From positions 1,860,001-1,924,000 of the forward strand of contig NZ_JACHJV010000001.1 in assembly GCF_014203855.1 (NCBI RefSeq): a stretch of DNA of 64,000 nucleotides, given 5' to 3'. The stretch's first letter is position 1, and the number at the start of each line of letters is the position of its first letter. Below the pieces are notes generated by a model. It was given only the letters and a program-made list of their open reading frames with translations. It ran no database searches and was not told where the DNA came from. Positions 42,795-52,733 of the stretch are shown here, in pieces. The translations under genes were made by a program, and so were the position numbers. This DNA is from Kitasatospora kifunensis. GTDB lineage: Bacteria > Actinomycetota > Actinomycetes > Streptomycetales > Streptomycetaceae.

Positions 42795-44027
42795 ATGAGC
42801 GTCGTCATCTCCGGGGGCGGACCGGCCGGCATGATGCTCGGCCTACTGTTGGCGCGAGCCGGCATCGAGGTGACCGTGTTGGAGAAGCACGGCGACTTCC
42901 TGCGCGACTTCCGCGGCGACACCGTCCACGCCTCCACCATGCGACTGATGGACGAGCTCGGCCTGGGCGCCGGATTCGGCGCACTGCCCCAGAGCCGCCT
43001 GGGCAACATGCAACTCCCCACCGCGAACGGTGACATGGTCAATTTCACCGACTTCGACGGGCTGCCCGCGCCCTACAACTACATCGCGATGGTCCCCCAG
43101 TGGAACCTGCTGAACTTCCTCGCCGAGCAGGCCCGCCGGGAGCCGTCCTTCACCTTACGGATGAACACCGCCACCACCGGCCTGATCCGGGAGGGCGGCC
43201 GGATCACCGGCGCCCGCTACCGCACCCAGGACGGCGAGGAGGGCGAACTGCGCGCCGCGCTCACCATCGCCGCCGACGGCCGGCACTCGCAGGTGCGCCG
43301 GGCGGCGGGCCTGGTGCCGAAGGAGTTCGCCGTCCCGTTCGACACCTGGTGGTTCCGGCTGCCCCGGCACGCCGCCGAACAGGCCGTCCCGCCCAACCTG
43401 CTCGCCGCCTTCGCGCCCGGCGAGTTCGCGCTCAGCCTCACCCGCGACGACTACTTCCAGATCGGCTACTACGCCGCCAAGGGCTCCGATGCCCGGCTGC
43501 GCGCCGAGGGCGTCGAACGCTTCCGCGAGCGGATCGCCGCACTGCTGCCCCGGTACGCGGACCGGGTCGGCCACATCCGCGACATGGACGACCTGTACCT
43601 GCTCGACGTCAAGCTCAACCGGCTCCACCGCTGGTACGCCGACGGGCTGCTGCTCATCGGCGACGCCGCCCACGCGATGTCCCCGGCCGGCGGGGTGGGC
43701 ATCAACCTCGCCATCCAGGACGCCGTGGCCGCAGCCACCCTGCTCGCCGAGCCACTGCGCCGCGGCCGGGTGACCACCGCCGACCTGGCGCGGGTGCAAC
43801 GGCGGCGCCAGCGGCCGACGGTCGTCGTGCAGCGCCTCCAACGGGCCCTGCACAAGACCATGTTCACCACTGCCCCCAACGGCAGCCGGGTCGGCGCGCC
43901 CGCGCAACTCATCCTCGCCGCCCGCTACGTTCCCGGCTTCCGTCAGATCCCCAGCCGCCTCATCGCCCTGGGCCCCCGCCCCGAACACGCCCCCGCCTTC
44001 GCCCGCCGCCCCACCGAACTCGTGTGA
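42795..44027 (+). CDS. FAD-dependent monooxygenase (UbiH/PHBH type)
   Basis: A 410-residue single-component flavin monooxygenase. The FAD motif is VVISGGGPAGMMLGLLLA, the DG motif AADGRHSQVRRAAG and the second FAD motif LLLIGDAAHAMSPAGGVGIN. It lacks the C-terminal thioredoxin-like domain of its neighbour at 40.3 kb. GAGGAGGATCC precedes ATG 42795. Divergent from a double-HTH TetR, repeating the TetR/monooxygenase layout. Confidence 0.9.
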   Translation: MSVVISGGGPAGMMLGLLLARAGIEVTVLEKHGDFLRDFRGDTVHASTMRLMDELGLGAGFGALPQSRLGNMQLPTANGDMVNFTDFDGLPAPYNYIAMVPQWNLLNFLAEQARREPSFTLRMNTATTGLIREGGRITGARYRTQDGEEGELRAALTIAADGRHSQVRRAAGLVPKEFAVPFDTWWFRLPRHAAEQAVPPNLLAAFAPGEFALSLTRDDYFQIGYYAAKGSDARLRAEGVERFRERIAALLPRYADRVGHIRDMDDLYLLDVKLNRLHRWYADGLLLIGDAAHAMSPAGGVGINLAIQDAVAAATLLAEPLRRGRVTTADLARVQRRRQRPTVVVQRLQRALHKTMFTTAPNGSRVGAPAQLILAARYVPGFRQIPSRLIALGPRPEHAPAFARRPTELV

Positions 44028-44087
44028 CGGCGGACGGGGTTGGGCGTCATGCCCCAGCGATCACGCCTCAGGAGTGGGCCCGCCTGA

Positions 44088-44564
44088 TCAGCTGGCGGAC
44101 GGCGCCGGGAGCTCGCGGGTCAGCTGGGAGTGCCAGGGGCAGAAGGTCGAGTGCGGGAAGAGCGAGCCGCCCACCTGGTCCAGGTTGGCGTTGGCATAGG
44201 CGATGTTCCCGTCACACGCCTCCATCGCCATGCTGAAGAAGGTGATCGAGTTCGGGTCCAGCGTGAAGTTCCAGGGCTGGTTGTACGGGGCGGGGCTCTT
44301 GACGATCGTCCCCATCACGTGGGTGGGGTCGGTCTGCGCGCCGCTCAGGATGTTCCGGGCCTGCTGGATCTTCGCGGCGTCGGTCAGTTGGATCACCATG
44401 GTGTCCGTGCCGTCGGTGAACTCGAAGTAGGCCGCCGACGAAGCGTCCGCGGGGCGCACCGACGCGCTGCTGTGCTGCGTCGCCGCCTGGGCGGGCTGGG
44501 CCAGCGCCAGGGCCATCATCGAAACCGCCGCGAGGCTACCGACCTTGGTAAGGACACGTCGCAT
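44088..44564 (-). CDS. Secreted BP74-like protein
   Basis: A 158-residue exported protein. The signal peptide ends near AQA-ATQ (residue 28). The mature part (AAYFEFTDGTDTMVIQLTD, later FCPWHSQLTREL) resembles the N-terminal domain of Dictyostelium BP74, a calcium-linked secreted protein. Two Cys remain (EACDGN, TFCPW). GGAGGTG precedes ATG 44564. Role unknown in bacteria. Confidence 0.7.
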   Translation of the reverse strand: MRRVLTKVGSLAAVSMMALALAQPAQAATQHSSASVRPADASSAAYFEFTDGTDTMVIQLTDAAKIQQARNILSGAQTDPTHVMGTIVKSPAPYNQPWNFTLDPNSITFFSMAMEACDGNIAYANANLDQVGGSLFPHSTFCPWHSQLTRELPAPSAS

Positions 44565-44730
44565 GAGTGAGCACCTCCAGTGTCTGGCGGGCCGCGTCCA
44601 CGACCCGTCTGCAACGAACCGTAATCGGAGGGCTAACGGAACGGTCTCTCATCTCCCAAGAGTGCCCCATCGGGCGCCCATAGCCTCGTAAAGCCTGCCC
44701 CATAGGGCTGTTGGGGATTCGGCGCAGACG

Positions 44731-44779
44731 CCCGGAGCCCCCACCTGACCTGCGCAAAGGTCGGGCGGGGGCTCCGGGG
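44731..44779 (-). terminator. Terminator of the beta-oxidation operon
   Basis: CCCGGAGCCCCC pairs with GGGGGCTCCGGGG, extended inward by GACC/GGTC. It lies beyond the fadB-like stop and the tandem repeat. Confidence 0.65.
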
Positions 44780-44794
44780 CACGTCAGGCGACGC

Positions 44795-44839
44795 TCAGTC
44801 CTTGAACGCCCAGTCCTTGAACGCTCAGTCCTTGAACGC
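44795..44839 (-). repeat. 15-bp tandem triplication of the fadB-like 3' end
   Basis: Read on the minus strand, GCGTTCAAGGACTGA is repeated three times (44825-44839 in the gene with its stop codon, then 44810-44824 with TGG in place of TGA, then 44795-44809 with TGA again). Confidence 0.9.
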
Positions 44840-46993
44840 CCCGCCGTCCGCCGCAACCTGCTCCAGCAGTGCGGGCGGAGTGAACCGCTCCCCGTAGGCG
44901 GCGGCCAACTCCCGTGCGCGCTCGGCGAATCCCGCCGGACCGCCCTGGTAGCCGTTGATGTACTGGAGCACGCCACCGGTCCAGGCCGGGAACCCGATCC
45001 CCAGGATCGAGCCGACGTTCGCGTCCGCGACCGAGGTGAGGACGCCCTCCTGGAGGCAGCGCACCGAGTCGAGCGCCTCGGCGAAGAGCATCCGCTCCTT
45101 GAGGTCCTCGAACGGCAACTGCACCTCGGCGCGCGTGAAGTGCTCGCGCAGGCCGGGCCACAGGCCGATGCGGTGGCCGTCCGCGTCGTACTCGTAGAAG
45201 CCGGCTCCACCGCTGCGCCCCGGCCGGTCGAACTCGTCCAGCATCCGGTCCATCACCGCGTCCGCGGGGTGCGGCTGCCAGCTGCCGCCCGCCTCCTCCA
45301 CGGCCCGGCGGGCCTCGCCGCGGATCTTGCGCGGCAGGGTCAGCGTCAGCTCGTCCAGCAGCGAGAGCACCTTGGCGGGGTAGCCGGCCTGGGCGGCGGC
45401 CTGTTCGATGGAGGCGGGGTCGACGCCCTCACCCAGCATCGCCACGCCCTCGTTGATGAACTGGCCGATCACCCGGGAGGTGAAGAAGCCGCGCGAGTCG
45501 TTCACCACGATCGGGGTCTTGCCGATCCGGCGCACCAGGTCGAAGGCGCGGGCCACCGCCTCCTCCCCCGTCCCCTCGCCCTTGATGATCTCCACCAGCG
45601 GCATCTTGTCGACCGGCGAGAAGAAGTGCAGGCCGATGAAGTCGGCGTCCCGGTCAACGCCCTTGGCCAGCAGGCTGATCGGCAACGTGGAGGTGTTGGT
45701 GCAGAGCAGCGCGTCGGCGTCCACCACCTCCTGGATCTCCTGGAAGACCCGCTGCTTGAGCTCGACGTTCTCGAAGACCGCCTCGATCACCGCGTCGCAG
45801 CCGGCCAGGTCGGCGGCCGAGGCGGTCGGGGTGATCCGGGCCAGCAGCTGCGCACGCTGCTCGGCCGTGCTGCGCCCGCGGGCCACGGCCTTGTCCAGCA
45901 GCCCGGCCGAGTAGGCCTTGCCGCGCTCCGCCGCCTCGATGCTGACGTCCTTGAGCAGGACCTCGAGACCGGCCTTGGCACAGGAGTAGGCGATGCCCGC
46001 GCCCATCATTCCGGCGCCCAGCACGGCGACCTTGCGCACCGGGCGCTCGGGAATCGAAGTCGGCCGTGAAGTACCGGAGTTGACGGACTGCATGTCGAAG
46101 AAGAGCGCCTGGATCATGTTCTTGGCGGTCTGCCCGCAGACCAGCTCGGTGAAGTAGCGGGCCTCGATGACGAAAGCGGTGTCCACGTCGACCTGGCTGC
46201 CCTCGACCGCCGCCGCAAGGATGTTGCGCGGGGCCGGATAGGGGGCACCGTTCAGCTGCTTGCGCAGGTTGGCGGGATAGGCGGGCAGTTGGGCGGCCAG
46301 CGCCGGGGTGGCGGGGGTGCCGCCGGGGATCTTGTAGCCCTTGACGTCCCAGGGCTGCTCGGCGCTCTCGTGGGTGGCGATGAAGGACCGCGCCTTGGCC
46401 ATCAACTCGTCTTTGTCAGCTGCGAGTTCGTGGACGAGACCGGCCTCCAGGGCGTCCGCCGGACGGTACTGACGCCCGGTCAGCAGCCACTTGAGCAGCG
46501 CGTCCGCCAGCCCGAGCAGCCGCACCGTGCGAACCACGCCGCCCCCGCCCGGCAGCAGGCCGAGCGTCACCTCGGGGAAACCGAGCTTGCTGCTGGGCGC
46601 GGTCAGCGCGATCCGGTGGTGGCAGGCCAGCGCCAGCTCCAGGCCGCCGCCCAGCGCGCTGCCGTTGATCGCGGCGACCACCGGCTTGCCGAGGGTCTCC
46701 AGGCTGCGCAGCGCACTCTTGAGCCGCAGCGAGCCCGCGAAGAACTCCTCGGCGCCCTCGGGGCCCACCGCCGAGAGCATGCGCAGGTCGCCACCGGCGA
46801 AGAAGGTCTTCTTGGCCGAGGTGATGATCACGCCGCGCAGCCCTTCGAAGGCCGCCAGGCGGGCCACCACGGCCTCGAAGTCGGCGGTGAAGGAGGCGTT
46901 CATGGTGTTGACGGACTGGTTCGGGTCGTCCAGGACGAGGGTGACGATGCCCTCCTGGTCCTGCTCCCAGCGGATGACGGTCAGCTCGCTCAC
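44825..46993 (-). CDS. FadB-like bifunctional enoyl-CoA hydratase/3-hydroxyacyl-CoA dehydrogenase
   Basis: A 722-residue multienzyme of fatty-acid beta-oxidation. The N-terminal crotonase domain (GSALGGGLELALACHHRIAL, KLGFPEVTLGLLPGGGG) is followed near residue 315 by the NAD-binding domain (VAVLGAGMMGAGIAYSCA) and the HCDH C-terminal domains (LHFFSPVDKMPLVEII). It forms an operon with thiolase and CoA-transferase genes upstream. GTG start at 46993. Its last codons are triplicated after the stop. Confidence 0.93.
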   Translation of the reverse strand: MSELTVIRWEQDQEGIVTLVLDDPNQSVNTMNASFTADFEAVVARLAAFEGLRGVIITSAKKTFFAGGDLRMLSAVGPEGAEEFFAGSLRLKSALRSLETLGKPVVAAINGSALGGGLELALACHHRIALTAPSSKLGFPEVTLGLLPGGGGVVRTVRLLGLADALLKWLLTGRQYRPADALEAGLVHELAADKDELMAKARSFIATHESAEQPWDVKGYKIPGGTPATPALAAQLPAYPANLRKQLNGAPYPAPRNILAAAVEGSQVDVDTAFVIEARYFTELVCGQTAKNMIQALFFDMQSVNSGTSRPTSIPERPVRKVAVLGAGMMGAGIAYSCAKAGLEVLLKDVSIEAAERGKAYSAGLLDKAVARGRSTAEQRAQLLARITPTASAADLAGCDAVIEAVFENVELKQRVFQEIQEVVDADALLCTNTSTLPISLLAKGVDRDADFIGLHFFSPVDKMPLVEIIKGEGTGEEAVARAFDLVRRIGKTPIVVNDSRGFFTSRVIGQFINEGVAMLGEGVDPASIEQAAAQAGYPAKVLSLLDELTLTLPRKIRGEARRAVEEAGGSWQPHPADAVMDRMLDEFDRPGRSGGAGFYEYDADGHRIGLWPGLREHFTRAEVQLPFEDLKERMLFAEALDSVRCLQEGVLTSVADANVGSILGIGFPAWTGGVLQYINGYQGGPAGFAERARELAAAYGERFTPPALLEQVAADGGAFKD

Positions 46994-47026
46994 GACAGTT
47001 GTCTCCAGGAATCCAGGAACGGGGGG

Positions 47027-48234
<1,208 letters not shown>

Positions 48235-48238
<4 letters not shown>

Positions 48239-49467
48239 GATTGCTGCCTCTCAGGGGAGTTGGTAGGACCGGCGGGCTTGGTGACGGGCAGGGTGACGGG
48301 CTGGGTGGCGGGCTGGTCAGCGGGCTCGGTGACGGAAGCCAGGCCGGGCAGGCCCCAGTCGCGGGCCACCTCGGCGGTGTCGGCGCCCGGGCGGGCCGGT
48401 GGGCGGCGCAGCTCGGTTGGGGTGAGCGAGAAGCGTGGGGCGGGGGCGGGTTGGGTCACGCCGTCCTGGCTCCGGTAGGTGCCGCGGGCCTTCAGGTGCG
48501 GATGCTCGGCCGCTTGACGGAGCGTCAGCACCGGGGTCACACAGGCGTCCGTACCCTCGAAGACGGCGGTCCACTCGGCGGTGCTGCGACTGGCGAAGCG
48601 GGTGGCGATCAGCGCGCGCAGCTCGGGCCAGCGAGCGGTGTCGTACTGGCCGGGCGCGGCCGGGCCCAGGCCCAGCAGCCGGGCGAACTCGGCGTAGAAC
48701 TGCGGCTCCAGCGCGCCGACCGCGAAGTGACCGCCGTCGCTCGCCTGGTAGACGGCGTAGCAGGGGGCGCTACCGTCCAGGAAGTTGACGCCGCGGCGGT
48801 CCTGCCAGCGCCCCTCGGCGAGCAGCCCCCAGAAGAGGGTGGCCAGATGGGCCGTGCCGTCGACGATCGCGGCGTCCACCACCTGCCCCTGGCCGGTGCT
48901 CCGGGCGTGCTGGAGCGCGGCCAGCAGACCGACCACCAGGTAGAGCGAGCCGCCCGCGTAGTCGCCGAGCAGGTTGACCGGCACGGCGGGCGGCCCCTGG
49001 GCCGGTCCGATCATGGAGAGCACGCCGGTCAGCGCGGTGTAGTCGATGTCGTGCCCGGCGGTGGCGGCCAGCGGTCCGTGCTGCCCCCATCCGGTCATCC
49101 GCCCGTAGACCAGGGCGGGGTTGCGGGCCAGGCACGGCTCGGGGCCGACCCCCAGCCGCTCGGCGACGCCGGGGCGGTAGCCCTCGATCAGCAGGTCGGC
49201 GCGCTCGACCAGGTCGAGCAGCAGGTCCGGCCCGTCCGGCGCCTTGAGGTCGAGCAGCACCGAGCGCTTGTTGCGGTTGGTCAGGTCCAGCGCCGGATCA
49301 CCCGCCAGTGGCGAGCCGCTGGGCCGGTCCACCCGCACCACGTCCGCGCCCAGGTCGCCCAGGAGCATCGCGGCGAACGGGCCGGGTCCTATCCCGGCGA
49401 GCTCGACCACCCGTACCCCGGCCAACGGCCCCGTCATCCGGTCGCCCGCCACCTGGTCGCCAGTCAC
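48235..49467 (-). CDS. CaiB/BaiF-family CoA transferase (racemase-like)
   Basis: A 410-residue class III CoA-transferase fold protein, similar to alpha-methylacyl-CoA racemases. Motifs include [32 protein letters not shown] and [12 protein letters not shown]. It may racemise branched acyl-CoA before beta-oxidation. GTG 49467 has GGAGG upstream; ATG 49437 is the alternative. The C-terminal 30 residues are a Pro/Thr repeat tail made by a GGTGACGGGC-type DNA repeat. Confidence 0.85.
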
Positions 49468-49652
49468 CTGGTCGCCTCCTCGCGAGCGTGACAGTAGAGC
49501 TGTAACACTCGGGATGGTATGCCGGTGACCGGCCAGTAACAAGAGTCGCCGGGCCGCTGTCGGAGACGACTCCGCCCCTCCCCCGCGCGGGGGAGGACGA
49601 TCACACCAGAGTGTGAGGCCTCGGGCAGCCGACGGCCCGTAGAGTCACCGGC

Positions 49653-51125
49653 ATGAAGCGGATCACGCAGGCCCTAGGGCCTGTCCGGCGGATCTTGTCG
49701 GATCAGCGCGCGGCTCCCCCAGCCTTCGGCCGGGAGGTGCCCCCATCACCCAGCCTGACGGCTGGGTGGGCCCGGCTGGGCGTGCCGGCGGAACGGCCTC
49801 GTACTGGGTCGTACTTGGCCGTTTCGCCGGTGCGTCCGTGGGGGTCCCCCCGGCCGAAGGCTGGGGGAGGGATTCCCGGCGTCGCGCGCCCGGCAAGATC
49901 CGCCGGACAGGCCCTCGTAGGCCGCCGGGCCCGGGTGCGCTGGGTGCACCTGGTCCTGGGCGGGGCGCTGTTGATGCCTTTCTGGCTGCTGAGCACGGTG
50001 CTGGTCGGCGGCCAACTCACCGAACCCGACTGGCGCGAGGTGGTCGTGCAGCAGCTGGCCACGCTCGCGGTCGCGCTGCCGATGGCCTGGGTGGCCGCAC
50101 TGCTGCCGATGGTCCGGGTGCTGCTCAGCACGGCGGCCCGAGCGCTGGCCGCCACCGGGCCCGGCGAGTTGGCGAGCGGCCCGGCCACCTCCTGGGCGGC
50201 CCGGCGCTCCACCGCGACCTGGTTCTGCCTGCACCTGCTGCTGGGCGGTGTGGTCAGCGGGATCTCGCTGACCACACCGCCACTGGCGGCGTTGCTCTGC
50301 CTCGCCCCGCACAGTGCCTCCCGGCACAGCGGCCTGGGCTGGCTGCGCGACTTCCCCGGCCTGAACCTGCTGCTGGGCGCGGCACTCATGCTGCTGACGC
50401 TGAGCATCAGCGCCGGCGCGGGCGCCCTGCTGGCCCACTGCGCGCCCGCGCTGCTCGGCCCGACCCCGGCCGAGCGGCTGGCCGCGGCGGAGGAACGCAC
50501 CGCCGTGCTGGCCCAACGCAACCGGCTGGCCAGAGAGTTGCACGACTCGGTGGGCCACGCGCTGAGCGCGGTCTCGATCCAGGCGGCGGCCGCCGGCCGA
50601 GTGCTGCGCAGTAATCCCGACTTCGCCGCCGAGGCACTGGCGGCGATCGAGGAGCTGGCGCGCGAGGCGGTGGGCGAACTGGACACGGTGCTGGGCGTGT
50701 TGCGGGAGGAGGAAGGTGATCCGGCCGTCACCGGCGGGCCGACGCTGGCCGGGCTCGACCTGCTGGTGCGCCAACTCGCCTTGGCGGGAGTCCCGGTGGA
50801 GACCCACACCGGCGCCGGGCTGGCGCTGCTGCCCGAACCGGTCTCCCGAGAGGCGTACCGGATCGTGCAGGAGGGGCTGACCAACGTGCTGCGGCACGCC
50901 GGACCAGTACCCGCCACGCTCCGCCTCGACCTGCGGGACGGCCGACTGGACGTGGAGTTGACCAATCCGATCGGCGCGGGCCGGCCCAGTAGGCCCGGCG
51001 GCGGTCGCGGACTGCGCGGGGTCGCCGAACGCGTGGCCGCACTGCACGGCGGCTGCGAGAGCGGCCGCACCGGTGACGGCGACCGGTGGCGGCTGGCCGT
51101 CTGGTTACCGGTGACCACGGTCTGA
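49653..51125 (+). CDS. Two-component sensor histidine kinase, interrupted by an in-frame miniature element
   Basis: A NarL/DesK-type kinase: membrane helices from VHLVLGGALLMPFWLLSTV, HisKA_3 with ELHDSVGH (phospho-His) and HATPase (EGLTNVLRHAG, GGGRGLRGVAERVAALHG). After MKRITQAL the frame runs for 81 codons through a 240-bp inverted-repeat element plus a 3-bp duplication, then resumes at GRRARVRWVHL. The removed version reads as a normal 409-residue kinase. The response regulator gene follows 36 bp later. Confidence 0.88.
   Translation: MKRITQALGPVRRILSDQRAAPPAFGREVPPSPSLTAGWARLGVPAERPRTGSYLAVSPVRPWGSPRPKAGGGIPGVARPARSAGQALVGRRARVRWVHLVLGGALLMPFWLLSTVLVGGQLTEPDWREVVVQQLATLAVALPMAWVAALLPMVRVLLSTAARALAATGPGELASGPATSWAARRSTATWFCLHLLLGGVVSGISLTTPPLAALLCLAPHSASRHSGLGWLRDFPGLNLLLGAALMLLTLSISAGAGALLAHCAPALLGPTPAERLAAAEERTAVLAQRNRLARELHDSVGHALSAVSIQAAAAGRVLRSNPDFAAEALAAIEELAREAVGELDTVLGVLREEEGDPAVTGGPTLAGLDLLVRQLALAGVPVETHTGAGLALLPEPVSREAYRIVQEGLTNVLRHAGPVPATLRLDLRDGRLDVELTNPIGAGRPSRPGGGRGLRGVAERVAALHGGCESGRTGDGDRWRLAVWLPVTTV
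49678..49917. mobile_element. MITE-like inverted-repeat element inside the kinase gene
   Basis: Terminal inverted repeats of about 25 bp with one mismatch lie at 49677-49701 and 49890-49914. TAG borders both sides (49675-49677 and 49918-49920), a likely target duplication. Inside are a second perfect 21-bp inverted pair (49714-49734 with 49849-49869) and a central 9-bp hairpin (49747-49768). It encodes no transposase. Insert plus duplication is 243 bp, a multiple of three. Confidence 0.8.
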
Positions 51126-51161
51126 GCGAGCAGGGGCACAGTGAGCAAGGAGGAGACCGAC

Positions 51162-51833
51162 ATGGACGAGCCGGACCCGATCCGGGTGGTGATCGCGGAC
51201 GACGAGCGGCTGGTCCGCCTCGGCCTGCGCGTGGTGATCGACGCCGAAACCGACCTCACCGTGGTCGGCGAGGCCGCCAACGGCAGCGCCGTACTACCGG
51301 TGGTCCGCGAGAGCCGCCCGGACGTCGTGCTGATGGACGTGCGGATGCCCGAGGTCGACGGGATCCGGGCCACCGCCCTGGTCACCGCGCTGCCCCAGCC
51401 GCCCCGGGTCCTGGTGGTGACCACCTTCGAGAACGACGACCACGTCTACCAGGCGCTGCACGCCGGGGCCGCCGGCTTCCTGCTCAAGCGGGCCAGAGCG
51501 GAGGAGATGGTGCAGGCGATCCGGCTGGTGGCACGCGGCGACTCACTGCTCTACCCGAGCGCGATCCGCACCCTGGCCGCCGCCCACCAGCAGCAGCCCG
51601 CACCGGCCCGGGGCGCGGACGCCGGCCCGATCGCCCGGCTCACCGAGCGCGAGGGGCAGGTGCTGCGCCTGATGACCACCGGCCTGAACAACGCCGAGAT
51701 CGCGGGCGAACTGGTGCTCAGCCCCGAGACGGTGAAGACGCACGTGGCCGGCGTGCTGGCGAAGCTCGGTGCACGCGACCGGACGCAGGCGGTGATCACG
51801 GCCTACGAGTCGGGCTTCGTGGTGCCGAAGTAG
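51162..51833 (+). CDS. LuxR/NarL-type response regulator
   Basis: A 223-residue regulator: receiver domain (VVIADDERLVRLGL, phospho-Asp in VVLMDVRMPEVDG, Lys in LLKRARAEEMV) and LuxR HTH (LTEREGQVLRLMTTGLNNAE). It is the partner of the kinase gene upstream. ATG 51162 has AAGGAGGAG; a GTG at 51141 is less likely. Confidence 0.95.
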   Translation: MDEPDPIRVVIADDERLVRLGLRVVIDAETDLTVVGEAANGSAVLPVVRESRPDVVLMDVRMPEVDGIRATALVTALPQPPRVLVVTTFENDDHVYQALHAGAAGFLLKRARAEEMVQAIRLVARGDSLLYPSAIRTLAAAHQQQPAPARGADAGPIARLTEREGQVLRLMTTGLNNAEIAGELVLSPETVKTHVAGVLAKLGARDRTQAVITAYESGFVVPK

Positions 51834-51946
51834 CGCCGCAGCAGTGCCCATGCAGGGCCGAAATGACCCGGTATGCCTCTTGCCCGCCGGCTACTGCCGG
51901 GTAGAGTACGTCGACCCCCACCCGTACGACAGACCGGTGAACGCCC

Positions 51947-52633
51947 ATGCACATCTGGACCCGCCCCACGCTCTGGTGGCGCCTGGCCATCGTCCTGTCC
52001 AGCGGGTTCGGGCTGATCCTGGGGACCAGCTCACTGGTGTACTTCACGGTCGAGAGCAACGTGCTGGTCTTCGGTTACTTCGCCGGCGCGGTCTACTGGA
52101 TGACCAAGCGCGGCACCGCGGACGCACCCGCACCCCGGCTGCGCGGCGCGGCGACGCTGTACATCATGATCACCGGCCTGGTCGCGCACATCCTGCTGAA
52201 CCACGGCGCCAACCCGCTGCCCGGCCTGACCTCGGGGCCCGACAGGCTGCAGAACTGGTCCTCGTTCCTGCTGCACTACACCACGCCCGTGATGGTGCTG
52301 CTCGACTGGCTCTGCGCGCGCCCGCGCAACGCCTCCCACTGGCGCGACCTGCCGCTCTGGCTCTCCTTCCCGCTCACCTACGCGGCCCTGACCATGGCCC
52401 GGGCCGCGCTCTTCCCGGGCTTCCCCAACAAGTACCCGTACTTCTTCTTCGACCCGAGCCAGCAGGGCTACGGCTACGTCTGGGGGCAGATCGCCCAGCT
52501 GACGGTGGAGTTCATCGTGCTGGCAGCCCTGGTGGTCGGCCTGGACCGACTCGGCACCACGGTGCGCGCCAAGCTGCGACCCACCTCGCTCGACCAGCCC
52601 GCCGCAGTCGAGCCCGAGCCCGTCAAGGCCTAG
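51947..52633 (+). CDS. Pr6Pr-family membrane protein
   Basis: A 228-residue protein with six helices of the FAR-17a/AIG1-like Pr6Pr family (YFTVESNVLVFGYFAGAV, VAHILLNHGAN, TPVMVLLDWL). Function unknown, possibly lipid hydrolysis. Isolated gene after the response regulator. Confidence 0.85.
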   Translation: MHIWTRPTLWWRLAIVLSSGFGLILGTSSLVYFTVESNVLVFGYFAGAVYWMTKRGTADAPAPRLRGAATLYIMITGLVAHILLNHGANPLPGLTSGPDRLQNWSSFLLHYTTPVMVLLDWLCARPRNASHWRDLPLWLSFPLTYAALTMARAALFPGFPNKYPYFFFDPSQQGYGYVWGQIAQLTVEFIVLAALVVGLDRLGTTVRAKLRPTSLDQPAAVEPEPVKA

Positions 52634-52733
52634 ACGTAACCGTCCGGCCCTCTCCCGGCACCACCTCACGCACTCGGGTCGATATTCTTCAGGCGTCGAC
52701 CGACAGGGTGCTCAGGGGAAGCGCGGGGGAAGT

